Shown one piece after another: positions 24,101 to 35,796 of a stretch of 64,000 nucleotides of DNA. Source of the stretch: Euptelea pleiosperma (taxonomy: Eukaryota > Streptophyta > Magnoliopsida > Ranunculales > Eupteleaceae); NCBI GenBank assembly GCA_035048495.1, contig CM068551.1, forward strand, positions 21,950,248-22,014,247, in the 5' to 3' direction. The first letter of the stretch is position 1; each line of letters starts with the position of its first letter. Below the pieces are notes generated by a model, which had not been told where the DNA came from, searched no databases, and saw only the letters and a list, made by a program, of their open reading frames with translations. The position numbers were made by a program, and so were the translations under genes.

Positions 24101-26648
24101 AGCCACTAAGGATTATATTCTACAGGTCAATAAACTTGTTCACAATACTTGAAATAGAAGTAAACTATTTTTAGATATCATCCAATAATTGTGGGGCAAT
24201 CTTGTAAATATGGTTTTAGTTATTTTGAGCAGGGATGGTGTGAGTGAAGGGCAGTTTTATCAAGTCCTACTCTATGAGTTAGATGCAATCAGGAGGGTAG
24301 GTGATATCTTGGTCAATATCATTTTATATTTGGAAATAGAACCTATTATGGTACTTATAATCGGCATCACAGGCTTGTGCTTCTCTAGAACCGAACTACC
24401 AACCGCCAGTGACTTTTGTTGTGGTCCAAAAACGGCATCACACAAGACTTTTTGCTAACAACCACAAAGATCGGAGTAGCATCGACAAGAGTGGGAACAT
24501 TTTACCTGGTAAAGTCACAGATTTATGAAATAAAAAAATCTTTTAAAAATACAATTGATGTTGAAATATCTCTATCCCCAACTGTACTTGTTTTTGCAGG
24601 GACGGTGGTCGACTCCAAAATCTGTCATCCAACGGAGTTTGATTTTTATCTCTGCAGCCACGCAGGGATTCAGGTGACACTTCGTTTTCCAATTATTCAG
24701 TTATGGACATCCAGTTGGGTCGGTTTATGGCATGGAGTATTTCCTAGGTGGAACCCATTTAATGTTTTATGGGTCTGCCAGATGAGTACCTTAGATGTTC
24801 TTGATTCTAAAACGCCCTACTCTTTTGGAAGAATGACTATCTCAGAAGTATGACATTCTGATTATACAATTTGTTGGTGGAAGTACTTGACTAAAATACG
24901 CTCATTGTAACACACATACAATGAAATACATAATAGACCTGATGTTCACCATCCTTGATGGACTTTACTCTCCATATCTTACCTTGCCCACCATTCCATG
25001 ATTCCCATCAACTTGGATGATAACTAAAAAATCAGACTGATTGCAAACATCTACCTGTCAATGTATGAATGTTATATTTATCAAAAAGAAAAAACATTAT
25101 AATGTTGTCCGTGACACCAGAGTGTGAGTGGGGGCATGGTTCGAACACGGTACCTTTCATGGGTGATACCGAAACATATTGAAAGTATCATTTGGTTTCG
25201 GATTAAACTTTGTGAAACCGAAACGAAATGTTAGTGAAAATTTACAAATAAGATGAAGTATCATACGGTTTCGTCAAGCTTGTCACGCTTTATGGAGATA
25301 CCGAAACAATACGGGCAAAATGATTCGGTATCGCCCGATACTTTGAACCATTAGTGGGGGTGAGATTTCGAAGCATAAATGACACCTTAGGTAGAAGTTT
25401 CCTGCAACTAAGCTCTAGACTGGAATGTTAAGATACTCTCATTGCTCTAGATTTTGAGCTTTTGCCTCCTGTAACTCCTCATATACACACACACAAGTAG
25501 ACATGTATATATATACATATATCCTTGAAAATTCTTCCTTTACTATAGTTTGCTCAAATGGTTTCAAGACAACTCATGAGGTGTTCTATTTTGGCGATTC
25601 TGTCAGGGGACGAGCCGGCCAGCTCATTACCATGTTCTATGGGATGAGAACAATTTTACACCAGATGGAATTCAGTCCTTGACGAACAACCTCTGTTATA
25701 CGTAAGCGAAAAGATCATAGCTCTCTGAACTTATATTGGGACTTTCTGCTTTATGAAATCCTCTTCTACTTCATTGTTCTCATATATATGCGAAAACGCA
25801 CGAGTTCATTTTTGTTTTGTATTTTTTCACCCATTTCACTGACCTCCTAATCTGCAGGTATGCAAGGTGTACTCGCTCCGTCTCTGTCGGTAAGTCTGTT
25901 CTTGCTTTTCCTAATTTTCTCATGGTTTTTGCTCAATTTCGCATTCAATGACATATATACTTATATATTTATATTGTATGTTGATTACCAGGTACCAACA
26001 AAACAAATATGAATATACGTTTTCCCTATAATTTACCCCTTCCTAGAATATATATAACACAAACATGGACATTTGTTGATGACCGACATTGATACGAAGT
26101 GTCAGACAAACTGACCCACAAGTGACAAGCCTGAGATATGCCAACACGTCCATACAGTTTCTTCTTTTGCTGAGCTGATACACATTAAAATCGTATAAAC
26201 AATATAACTGAATATCTGAATAAATTTATGTTTGTTTGAAGATGTGCGTCGGCATGCTTCTAAGTATCTGACATGGCAAATTCTTAGAATATGGAGTGTC
26301 CTTGTTACTTACGTCAGTGGCAAATGTCCCCCTATAACCCATTTGGCCTCGTAATTTCTACTCTTAGAAACAAGTATTTCCCCATGTTCTTTCGCCTGCT
26401 TTCTTCTGCTAGTTGTGACCATATTGCTACACTGGTTTGGTTCTCGTGCAGTTCCTCCTGCATATTATGCACACCTAGCAGCATTTCGAGCTCGATTCTA
26501 CTTGGAGCCAGACATGCAGGACAATGGCTCGATAGGCGGTGGTGCTGGTCAAGCATCAGCCCGGGCTACACGAGCTTCAGTGGAGTCAGGTGTCAGGCCA
26601 TTGCCAGCCCTCAAGGAAAATGTGAAGAGAGTAATGTTTTATTGTTAG
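18194..26648 (+). CDS. AGO10: ARGONAUTE 10 (PINHEAD/ZWILLE-type)
   Basis: Small-RNA effector; AGO10 proteins bind miR165/166 and keep them from AGO1, sustaining HD-ZIP III activity in shoot meristems (family knowledge). I read 22 coding exons: 18194-18679, 18953-19161, 19462-19611, 19718-19851, 19973-20082, 20173-20279, 20589-20727, 20838-20954, 21546-21653, 21750-21821, 22815-22937, 23071-23230, 23363-23484, 23588-23725, 23822-23964, 24063-24125, 24233-24296, 24373-24508, 24600-24673, 25607-25701, 25858-25889, 26452-26648. They join in frame to 992 residues, close to the usual length. The AGO10-type N-terminus ([21 protein letters not shown]) is followed by the N domain, PAZ (about 335-455) and PIWI (about 620-935). 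The slicer tetrad is D709, E750, D795, H935, with the same spacing as AGO1. The protein ends in the typical NVKRVMFYC. All introns are GT-AG. Intron 19 holds a hAT MITE. No defect seen. Confidence 0.96.
25135..25352. mobile_element. hAT MITE (family D) in AGO10 intron 19
   Basis: Ends CATGGTTCGAA and TTTGAACCATT are inverted repeats. The flanks are AGTGGGGG at 25127-25134 and 25353-25360, an exact 8-bp TSD. The inside carries palindromic 'ggtttcgg' and 'gataccgaaac' words. The same insertion with the same TSD recurs at 39285-39527. Confidence 0.83.
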
Positions 26649-27065
26649 AGAGGTATAATCGGGGACAATGTTGGTTGTAACGACGTCATTCGTCTCTGTA
26701 ATTCCCTCTTTGTATGTATGATGAGTCAAGTTTCGTTAATAGGTTTCCTTCAATCGTAGATCAGTGAAAATTTGCAAGTCTCATGAGCATTTCTATATTT
26801 TTCTCTGTTGAGGAATACAGCAATAGGGGAAGGAGGAACCCTCCATGGATGATTGAAACGTCCTCTCTACCAATGGGGGTGTAGCACACGGACGCAGATA
26901 CACTTCTTACATCTCCTTAAAGGGTGTTTGGCTGTGGGTTTGAAGTTGTGTGGAGCTGCTTTAAATGGTAGTGATATTGTAGGGACTTGTGGCACCCGTG
27001 ACTTGATTAAATGGAGTGCGGATAATGTGTGATTATGTGCTTGGCTACCTATATGCTCTAAGGTA
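26649..27065. other. AGO10 3'UTR and 3' flank, source of downstream copies
   Basis: Follows the AGO10 stop codon. No canonical AATAAA is evident. Blocks 'gtcattcgtctctgtaattcc', 'ggaaccctccatgga' and 'gggtgtttggctgtgggtt' recur with each downstream AGO10 fragment, marking this flank as part of the duplicated segment. Confidence 0.65.
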
Positions 27066-27067
27066 GG

Positions 27068-27446
27068 GAAATTTTATTTGCATCCCACAAATTGGGAAAG
27101 CGCCTCGAGGAAAACTTTGTTGACCGCCTACAATAGGAGCCATGTGGCACACTTTTAGGGGACGCTGACCATGTAGATGTTTGGCCAATCTTTAGATGGG
27201 CCTGCAAATAAAAAATCAGCCTGATCAGTGATTTCTAAGCGTTGGATTGGAGTCATTTTCATGGGTTGATTTTAACTGTAGGAATTTGAGCATTATTTGG
27301 ATTGGAAATCACCAATCAGGTCATACAGTCAGCGTCTTCTAAAAGTGCGATACCTAGCTCATATTGTGGACAGTCAACGTGGGAGGTCAGCAAAGTTTTA
27401 CTGGGGTGCTTTCACAATTTGTGGGGGTGCAAATAAAATTTAATAT
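27068..27446. repeat. foldback family A with extended arms
   Basis: Arms extend beyond the usual ends: aaattttatttgca and tcccacaaattggg on the left are mirrored on the right (caatttgtggggg, tgcaaataaaattt). Inside are the usual core words, with aaaactttgttgacc and ggtcagcaaagtttta. Confidence 0.72.
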
Positions 27447-27479
27447 GAATCCCGCTGTAAAGAGCTTCCCATACAAAGA

Positions 27480-28860
27480 GTTCAGTGGCGCAGTCATTCA
27501 AAGAACGAGTTGTAAAGTTTAAAGTGAATTTAGGTGGTGGCCAAGCCAAACATAGAATAATCTTGTCCTTATTGGATCACATAAATTCCAGGTTACACAA
27601 GGAGTGCGATTGGTTTGAACACGTTGACATGGCACATGACATGGCCATGTCTTGTGAGGCATGCATGGGCTATGCATTGCCATGCACGTGAACCCATTAA
27701 CACCCCCCTCCAGCTGATCAGCCAGGGTGATCGGGCACTCAGGTTGCGACAAAAAAAATCAAATGTTGAACGAGACTATGGTTTTATTAAAAAAATAGAT
27801 AGACTACGGTTCTATTAAAAAAAATGAAGCTTAAAGGTAATTATTTTGAAAAAAAAATAAAAAGCTAAGATTTTAATAAAATCCATTGCCTAAGGTTTTG
27901 CAAAATGACCATAATTTTTATTAAAATTCTCGCCTTAATCCTTTAGGCCATAGTTTTTGCTAAAAGCATGGCTTATGACCACATAATTAGAAAAGTAAAA
28001 GATTATGGTTGTAGTAAGATCTATAGCCTAAATTACTGCAAAGTGGCCAAGGTTTCAGTAGTTTTAAGCGTTATTAGAATTTAGGCTACGCTGTTAGAGA
28101 AAACCAGGGCCTACAACCAATATATACCCGCGCAAATACTATTTTTCCTCTAGATTTCTCTCTCATCTCTTCACAAAACCTAAAAAAGCCCCTTTCACTT
28201 TCACTCCCTCAAATCTCTCTTCCACATTAGACCTATCCCTTTTCTTGCCGTGATCGAATCCCGTTTGCCTTTCACTGTGCCATTGTGCCACAGTCGTCTG
28301 CCATCCGCCGTTATTTGTGCCACGTTGTCGTCCGCCATTCACTATGCCACCGGTATGTGCCAAGTTCACTTGACTCAAGTACCTAAAGAAAAAACGAATT
28401 TGTTTGAGGCCCAATCTCAATCGGCCCAAGATATGCCCACTGCCTTCTCTAACCTCCCAACAAACACTCATCAAAGCCCCTCAATCTCATCATCTTTTAT
28501 TTATTCAAATCATCACCAATGAGAGTTTAGTCACACACTTCGTCATCGAAAGCTTTTCGAAAAAGATCATGACTAATTTGATCTAGTAGGCCATTAGCTC
28601 CGACAAACTCCAAGATGAGCGAGATGCGATAGTGATGGACTTCACAAACAGACGATAACCACCATCAAGCACATGAATGGATATTTTCACCAATCATATA
28701 TCATATTCACTCCAGAAAGATCAATGGCTTGTATTTCTTGTAACCAATCATATATTTCTTTTTTAAAGAGATATTAAAGTATGTAAAGGGGTGATTGGTA
28801 AGTCAATTATAGCTTAATAAAATTTAAATAGATTAAAACTCATACGAGTCTTTTCTGCGT
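27480..28860. repeat. repeat unit G, copy 1
   Basis: Shares long blocks with 38165-38800: a 'gagtgcgattggtt...gcatgggctatgcattgc' block, the 'aacacccccctcc' to 'agctgatcagcc' block, a run of 'ggccatagtttttgctaaa' and 'ttgcaaaatgacc' words, and a CT-rich leader 'cccctttcactttcac' followed by 'tctgccatccgccgtt'. Reiterated 'ctatggttttattaaaa' words look like subterminal repeats of a DNA transposon. Open frames in it do not resemble known proteins. Confidence 0.6.
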
Positions 28861-28983
28861 TAATAGGAATCCCGCTATATATTGATATAGTTTTTGATCC
28901 AGGCCCAACCCGTTTTATTATCAAATTTTGGGCAGGTAGATCTAATTGTGGTCCACTGGCCCCTGAATGTTGGACCTACACAA

Positions 28984-29333
28984 GGTTTAAAGGAGGCCGT
29001 TTTAACGGTATAACGGACTGGGGGTGTTACTGTTAAAATGGATTGTAATGGACAAGGAAAAAAAAAAAAATTTTAACGGGAAAAAAAGAATAAAATGACG
29101 CTAGAATTAAAAAATTTCAAAGTTTGAAAAATGGAATTTAACGGGATTTTAACAGAAATAATGGCCATTTTTTTTACAAAACAATTTCCAGATTTTAATG
29201 GCTGTTAAAACGAAAAAACTGCCGTTAATTTCTAAGTGTCAAAACGATTTTTAACGGTTTTTAACGTAACAGGCTTGGGGGCGGTTTCCGTTTAAACTGC
29301 GTTAAAACTGTTTAAACGGCATTACTTTAAACC
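28984..29333. mobile_element. family C palindromic element
   Basis: Ends GGTTTAAAGG and CATTACTTTAAACC. Arms are rich in TTTTAACGG, TATAACGG and CCGTTTAAAC. It interrupts a sequence that is continuous in the related segment near 39980 ('gaatgttgga...acaccaaaaa'), so it is a real insertion. No coding sequence. Confidence 0.65.
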
Positions 29334-29753
29334 ATTGATTTACACACCAAAAGCAGTGTGATTGATCGATGATTTCTAATTGTGGGATTCGAGCACTCTT
29401 TCATCACGTGCTTCATGAACAGATCGATCTCACGCCCATGATGGAAAAATGCTCAAATCCAATGGCTAGGAATCCCTATCACACTGAATTTTGATATGTA
29501 AGCAATCCGAAATACATTGATTAATGTTATGAAAAAGAGATCAAATCCAATGGCTAGAAATTCCTAATTATTAAAATGTTATCACGTAGAACTGAGTCTT
29601 CCTAAAAGTAGAAAACGGTTCAAGTCATGACACCGCATGTAGACTAACAGCACACATCCAGAATAAGCCAGATGATCACCTATGAATCCAATGAATTCCC
29701 ACTCTCCCTTTCTCTTCGTCCATACAAAAAAGCAAACAAAAAGAGAGAAAGAT

Positions 29754-30854
29754 ATGGCAAACAGGGGTTTTAGGTTGTCTATATTGTGCCTTCTTCTTCT
29801 TCTTCCTACGATGCATCCCGATGAAGCAGAAGCAGCAGCAACCATGAATTACGACGTGTGTTACGATGACTGCTATGGAGATTGTAGGGCCCACCACCAC
29901 GGGAAATTTTTCTGTAAAATTAAGTGTGATATTATATGCCCACTGGAAACAACTGATGAAGGTAAGAGAAAGAAAACAGTCTAGAAAATTACTCAGCATC
30001 CTCATAAGAGGAAGAGAAGGAGTCGTTCTAGGATAAAGACTTCTCGCTCCCCTCATGTTGTACTTCTGTATCAATTGGATTCGAGCACTTTTCATGGTAT
30101 CATTGACAGGCCTATGGGTGGGTTTGAAGCCCGTGAAAGATAAGTGCTTGAGTGCAACAGCATAAAATCCATTTAGCCTCACAACTTCAACCCTTAGAAA
30201 CAAGCAGTACTATTTCCCCGTGTTCTTTCACCTTCTTTCTTCTGCTAGAGCCTAGTTGTGACTTGTGAGTCTTGTGACCGGCCACACTGGTTTTCGTTCT
30301 TGTGCAGTAGTTCCTCCTGCATATTATGCACACTTAGCAGCATTTCGAGCTCGATTCTACTTGGAGCCAGACATGCAGGACAATGGATTGATAGGCGATG
30401 GTGCTGGTCAAGCATCAGCCTAGGCTACACGAGCTTTAGGGAAGTCCGGCGGTTGCCCGCCCTCAAGGAAAATGTGAAGAGAGTAATGTTCTATTGTTAG
30501 AGAGGTATAACGAATGACGGGCATGCCGCAACCATGTATGTTTCCGTCATTCGTCTCTGTAATTCCTTTCTTTGTATGTATGACGAGTCACGTTTCTATA
30601 TTTTTGCCCTTTTGAGGAAGTACAACGAGGGGAGGGATCAGGAACCCTCCATGGAGGATGATTGATGATGCCACCTCTCTACCAATGGGTGTGGCACACG
30701 TACGCAGATACTCTTCTTACATCTCCATATTTCTGCTTATGGATTCCATATATTAATCATATAATACCTCCATATTTCTCTTTGGGCTCCACTTCTTAAC
30801 ATTTTCTCTGCTGTTTATTGTGCAGGAAAGGCCCATGACGAGCCCACGGCCTAG
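29754..30854 (+). CDS. small secreted cysteine-rich peptide, copy A
   Basis: Two exons, 29754-29961 and 30826-30854, join in phase to 78 residues. The first about 27 residues are a signal peptide with a leucine-rich core, so secretion is predicted. The mature part has six cysteines spaced C-X3-C-X3-C-X9-C-X3-C-X3-C, with a His-rich loop, and exon 2 adds the tail ending HDEPTA. Paired CX3C motifs recall thionin-like or hairpinin-type defence peptides; I cannot place it in a named family and the activity is unknown. I start at the second ATG cluster (MANRG) because copies C and E start there; an in-frame upstream ATG at 29682 replaces the TATA-like block kept in the other copies. The intron contains a copy of the AGO10 last exon (30166-30726). 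Without splicing the frame stops at 29984. Confidence 0.68.
30166..30726 (+). pseudogene. orphan copy 1 of AGO10 exon 22 and 3' flank
   Basis: Matches AGO10 from intron 21 (near 26335) through exon 22 to the 3' flank near 26910. The acceptor region reads gcagTAGttcctcc, with three extra bases compared with AGO10. The exon keeps the catalytic His context (YYAHLAA), but CGG is changed to TAG near 30423, so it is truncated before the conserved C-terminus. It lies inside the intron of peptide gene A. Confidence 0.9.
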
Positions 30855-31126
30855 CCCATAATAAACTAGCTGGCTTATGGATTCCACACATTAATCATAT
30901 AGACTAGCTGGCTTTATTCATCTGGATAAGATTGGCACCCTTTATATTAGAGCTTAGGTTTTCATTATTTTGTTGCCGGGCTCTCATGCATCATTTTCTT
31001 TTCTCAGTTGTTAGCCTTTTGAGGGTTAAGGTGCATACGTCCCCCCTCTATCTAGATGTACTTTTGGTTTTTCTCAATAAGTTCTCCTCCCTCTGTGGAG
31101 TCCCCCCCCCCCCCCCCCAAAAAAAA

Positions 31127-31250
31127 ATGGCAAACAGGGGTTTAAGGTTGTCTGTATTGTGAAGCAGCAGCCGCCATGAATAACGATGCGTGTTACGCTG
31201 AGTGCTATTAAGGTTGTAGGGCCGACCACCACAGATCTCCCGGATACTCT
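31127..31250 (+). pseudogene. cysteine-rich peptide pseudogene, copy B
   Basis: Begins like copy A (MANRG...) but most of the signal-peptide core is deleted, and the frame hits TGA near 31160. The later part still shows the VCYAEC-type cysteine region, then TAA near 31209. It is preceded by an 18-base C run and lacks the promoter block shared by the other copies. An AGO10 exon copy follows it as in copy A. Confidence 0.8.
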
Positions 31251-31416
31251 TTTGGGTCCACTGATCCATGAATGTTTGGTGACCCACACATCATAAATAG
31301 CCTGATTGTTGATTTATAGCCATTGGATTCGAGCACTTCTAATCATGGGCTTCATGGACACACCAATGGGTGGTTTTGAAGCCCGTGAAAGATAAGTGCT
31401 TGGACGCAAAAGCATA

Positions 31417-32100
31417 AAATCCATTTAGCCTCATAATTTCAACTCTTGGAAACAAGTATTTCCCCATGTTGTTTCACCTGCTTTCTTCTGCTAGTTGTGA
31501 TAGAATTGCTACAATGGTTTGGTTCTCGTGCAGTAGTTCCTCGTGCATATTATGTACCCTTAGCGGCATTTCGAGCTCGATTCTACTTGGAGCCAGACAT
31601 GGAGGACAATGGCTCGATAGGCAGTGGTGCTGGTCAAGCATCAGCCCGGGCGACATGAGCTTTTGGGGAGTCCGGTGTCCGGCCGTTGCCAGCCCTCAAG
31701 GAAAATGTAAAGAGAGTAATGTTTTATTCTTAGAGAGGTATAATCGGGGATGATGTTGGTTGTAATGAATGACGGGCATGCCGCGACCATGTTTCGGTCA
31801 TTCGTCTCTGTAATTCCCTCTTTGTATATGTATGATGAGTCATGTTTTGTCGATAGGTTTCCTTCAATCCTAGATGAGTGAAAAGTCTCACGAGCGGAGG
31901 GGGAACCCTCCATTGGCTCCGTGGATGATTGATGCCACCTCTCTACCAATGGGTGTAGCACACGTACGTAGATACTCTTCTTACATCTCCTTGGGGGTGT
32001 TTGGCTGTGGGTTTGAAGTTGTGTGGAGCTGCTTTAAATGGTAGCGATATCGTGGGGACTTGTGGCAATGTGTGATTATGTGCCTGGCTCCCGTAATGCT
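31417..32100 (+). pseudogene. orphan copy 2 of AGO10 exon 22 and 3' flank
   Basis: Matches AGO10 from intron 21 through exon 22 and on to about 27065. It shares the gcagTAGttcct insertion with copy 1. The catalytic His codon (CAC) is CCC here, giving Pro, and a TGA ends the frame near 31656. The 3' flank is longer than in copy 1. Confidence 0.9.
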
Positions 32101-32468
32101 TTAACAAGGTAGGGAAATTTTATTTGCACCCCACAGATTGGGAAAGCACCTCGAGTAAAACATCTCTGACCGGCTACAATAGGAGCCATGGACGGTAGCT
32201 GACCGTATGATGTTTGGCCAATCTATATAGATGGGCCTGCAAATCAAGTTGGATGTTTGGCCTATTTTATTATGAAATTGCCACGTAGAAGCCATAATGA
32301 AAAAGTGCTCAAATCCAATGGCTAAGAATTACTGATCACACAGATAAATACATTGATTATAATGTTATAAAAAAAGAGAGAAAAATCCAATGGCTAGTAA
32401 TTCGTAGTTATCAAAATGTAATCACGTAGAACTGACTCTACCTAAAAGTAGCAACGGTTCATGTACGT
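32101..32468. other. shared upstream region of peptide copy C
   Basis: Begins with a damaged family A remnant (about 32150-32250), then the block conserved before copies A, C, D and E: 'aaatccaatggcta', 'atcacgtagaactg' and 'tctacctaaaagtagcaac'. This is the likely promoter of the peptide genes. Confidence 0.6.
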
Positions 32469-32475
32469 TATAAAA
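32469..32475 (+). promoter_or_regulatory. TATA box of peptide copy C
   Basis: TATAAAA lies 106 nt before the ATG at 32581. A second TATAAAT is at 32511. The same pair is present before copy E but not before A or D, where the first site is lost. Box role inferred from position and sequence. Confidence 0.5.
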
Positions 32476-32580
32476 CAGCAACAGACATCCAGAATAAGAC
32501 ATTGATCGCCTATAAATGCCACTCTCTCCCTTTCTCTTCCTCCATCAAAAAAACAAAAAGCAAACAAAAAATAGAGAGAT

Positions 32581-33454
32581 ATGGCAAGCAAGGCTTTTGG
32601 GTTGTCTATATTCTGCCTTCTTCTTCTTCTTCTTACGATGTATCCTGCTGAAGCAGAAGCAGGCTCGTGCATGTTTGAGGTGTGCTATAAAGAGTGTAGG
32701 GAGGCCCACCACGGAAAATTTTATTGTGGTTTTAAGTGTACTTTTCTTGATTGCTGGACAACGGGAGGTAAGATAAGGAATTCCATAAAATTGGCACGTG
32801 GGGTACTCTTCCGGGAGTAAAGCTTGTGTCACAAGATGTTGTGACGGAAGCCGGTCACAGCATTCGATACGAGCCACTTGGCATACTATTAGAGGATGAT
32901 GACCGTATGGATGTTTGGCCAGTCCCTCGGTGGACCGGTACACAACAAATCAGCTTGATTAATGATTTCTAACCGATTTTATTGAAGTTATTTTCATGGG
33001 TTGATTTTGACGGTAGGGAATTTGAGCATTATTGAGCGTTATTTGGGTCCAAAAATCCAAAGGTTTTAAATCACTAATCAGGCTGATTTTTGGTTTGTAG
33101 GTCCACCGAGGGACTGGCCAAACATCCATACGGTCATCTCCCTCTGATCGTGTGCCACGTGGCTCGTATTGATTGCTGTGACTGGCTTCCGTCACAACAT
33201 CTTGTGGCACAAGTTTTACTCCTCTTTCGGGACAACTGAGCCCATGAACGTTTGGTGATGATTTATAGCCATTGGATTGGAGCACTTTTCATCATGGGCT
33301 TCATGGACAGGCCTATGGGTGGGTTCGAAGCCCGTAAAGATAAGTGCTTGAATGCAACAGCTAAATATCGCTTTGGTAATATATACCTCCATATTTGATT
33401 TTGGGCTTCACTCCTTAACATTTACACTCTCTGTTGTTAATTGTGGCAGGGTAG
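32581..33454 (+). CDS. small secreted cysteine-rich peptide, copy C
   Basis: Exon 1 (32581-32767) encodes a signal peptide and a mature part with cysteines C-X4-C-X3-C-X9-C-X3-C-X4-C, the same six-cysteine plan as copies A and E with slightly different outer spacing. The donor (GGTAAG) is kept. With the acceptor at 33449 the second exon stops almost at once (TAG at 33452-33454), giving 63 residues and losing the HDEPTA tail. A complete family A element sits in the intron (32815-33221). TATA boxes upstream are intact. Function unknown; secreted defence-like peptide is an inference. Expression could use the intron-retained form, which ends at 32820. Confidence 0.6.
32815..33221. mobile_element. 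foldback family A, near-perfect palindrome with TSD
   Basis: A 407-bp element from GAGTAAAGCTTGTGTCACAA to TTGTGGCACAAGTTTTACTC. Outer arms (caagatgttgtgacggaagc and inverse) are almost perfectly complementary. Flanks are CTCTTCCGG (32806-32814) and CTCTTTCGG (33222-33230), a 9-bp TSD with one mismatch. It is inserted in the intron of peptide copy C and is absent from the homologous introns of A and E. Confidence 0.87.
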
Positions 33455-33847
33455 AAAGTAGATGACGAGCCCACGATCTGACTCTGAACAACAAGTCGTC
33501 TTATTTCCTATCCTCAGATAACCTCGTTGTGATGAATAAACATATATCGATCCCATGTAATATTTCATTATTTTTCTATCATAAGTGCAAAGAAGATTAA
33601 TCTTCTCTCTCATTACTTCATTCCTTTGTAATGTTTTTTGAGCCCAACAATGTAATAGAAAAATCTAACATGCCCACTGACCGTCCATTTGGGGGAGGAT
33701 TAAATCTCGGTCCTTCTTTGTTTTGATGCTTATAAGAGGAGGTATAAGTAGGGAGACAACCAATGTATTTTGGTATATAGAATAGTAAATGGCCCATGCC
33801 CACGGCACTCTCCGACAAAAGCGTTTGCAAAAATTGGGTGCCTTCAG

Positions 33848-34450
33848 CACTCAAACGGTATAATGGACTGGGGCGTTACCATTTTTTCCATTTTAACAGC
33901 TGTTATAACGGATTGTAACGCACAGAGGGAGAAATTGGAAAATAACATAAATAACTGTGTTGAAATTTAAAATTTGAATAAATTGAGGTCAAATGAGACA
34001 GATTGAGTGGCTGAAATCTAACCATCCACATTAGATTGATGGATTTGATCTCAACTACTCTTTATCTAACCGTCTACATTAGAGGGATGGATAAGATAAG
34101 AGAATACAACTGAGTTGTCTTGATATATGTGTGGGTGGCACATGCCCGCGGCACTTTCCGACAAAGTGTTTGTCAAAATCTGGTGGGAGTTAATCTCAGC
34201 CATCGATATGAAGCATAGTGGATCTCAGCCACTCATTATTGAAACCATATAAGATAAGAGGGGTATAAGAAAAGCATTATATTTCCATTAAATTCTATTT
34301 TTTTTTTAAATTTTAATTTTCAAATTTCAAAATTTGAATTTCAGCACCACTTTTTTCCGTTAAAATCATTAAAATTTGTTAAAATCCTTTTTTTCCATTT
34401 TTGCCCCTGGCTGTTTCAATCCATTTTAACGGTAACACCCCTTCTCGAGC
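33848..34450. repeat. family C-like palindromic repeat, expanded
   Basis: Starts with acggtataatggactggggcgtt and ends with 'ccattttaacggtaacacccc', the inverted family C ends. The centre includes two copies of a 'tggatctcagccact' type block and a repeated 'cccgcggcac' block. At 34444-34485 there is a short scrap resembling AGO10 exon 22 (gccaaacatggaggacaatgg). Confidence 0.5.
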
Positions 34451-34489
34451 CAAACATGGAGGACAATGGCTCGATAGGGGTGGGACTTA

Positions 34490-34930
34490 ATAAGAGAAAA
34501 TGTTGTCCCCCGATATATATATATATATTCTTACTAATTGAATTCTTACTAATATTCTTCTCAATGTGGATGTCAACCACACAAAAAATCAGCCCATTCC
34601 AACATTTGTAACCTTGTGAAAAGTAGATTGCAAATTGAAAAATTTTGGACTGTCCATTTTCACCGTTAAATTTAGGTCTGTATTTGGTAGGGTTAGAAGT
34701 TTTAAAAATTACTGATTTTTGGTGAGGACGATTTCCATGGTAAGGAGATCACCCTCACCAAAAATCATCCCTTAACTCATCCGCATGTGCGTCCATTAGT
34801 AAGAATATTAGTAAGAATTCCATTAGTAAGAATATCCCAGCCCATATATATAATGGGGGAAACTTCTTCCCCAATCTCTCAAAAAATGATCCAATTAGAA
34901 CATTTATATGGGGTGGGACTTACTAAGAGA
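34490..34930. repeat. nested foldback with family B core
   Basis: Outer words ggtgggacttaataagag and ggtgggacttactaagag flank inner inverted arms made of ttcttactaat and attagtaagaat. Inside lies a family B-like core ('ctgatttttggtgaggacga' and 'gagatcaccctcacc'). Several insertions appear superimposed. Confidence 0.5.
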
Positions 34931-35788
34931 TTTATAGCTTAGATTTCCACATAACATCTTTCTCCATCGACTTATGTAAAACCCTGAAAAATCCTTATAG
35001 GGTATTTTGAATTTTTTACTTATTTTTGAATTTCTAGGACCTTTTTCAAGCATTTTTCTTCATCAAATAACTCGATTTAACTATTAGAACACATGTGTGA
35101 AGTTTCATCAAAATGTGAGAAAATGAATTATTTTTTCAAGGTTTCGAGAACATTTCTACTGGGGCCCACCTAGACTTGTGGGACTCACGAATTTTGATTG
35201 ATTTAGATCCCTAACATTTTAACTATGTCCCAAATTAAAATTTTAAATTTTCTGACCAGTATAATTATTTTTAAGATAGGTTTAATTTTAAATTTAAACT
35301 AAGGATATACATGGACATATGCTTGGTTGTGTGTCACACAACCTACCCATTTAAAATCCCAACAAATTTGCTATAATATAAAATATTATTAGTTAATTAA
35401 TATTAGATGATTTATTATTGTATAATATATAATATTAATATGTTTAATAAAGATGTATTTACTTAAGCATTAAGGCTTGGCCTTGTTTTAAGCCCAAGCC
35501 AATACAAAGCCTATAGGGGAAAATGTCACCATTGAATTCTCTTCATTGTTTTTTTGATTTGCAAGGTCTCCAAGGGCCCTAGCCGTACAAACATTCTCCA
35601 TAATTAACTTTCCTAATCGAGTTTGGGTTTCAAAACCTGTTAGACCTCCTCAAATCCTAACTAAAATCATGAAAAATGCTTCCGTGCTTGACCGTACACC
35701 CCCTTGACATATTATTTTTTCGTATTATTTATTTTTTTTAGATCAAAAACCTTATTAGATGAGTAAATGTTGTTGTTGGGCATAGATT
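34931..35788. other. intergenic, no gene seen
   Basis: AT-rich sequence with no recognisable coding frame or transposon end. Confidence 0.4.
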
Positions 35789-35796
35789 CCAAAAAC

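Noticed and set aside
29676..30203. 175-codon minus-strand open frame
   Set aside because: Runs antisense to peptide exon 1 and AGO10-derived sequence; it is a shadow of those and resembles no protein.
32545..32943. 132-codon minus-strand open frame
   Set aside because: Antisense to peptide copy C and extends into the family A palindrome; no independent support.
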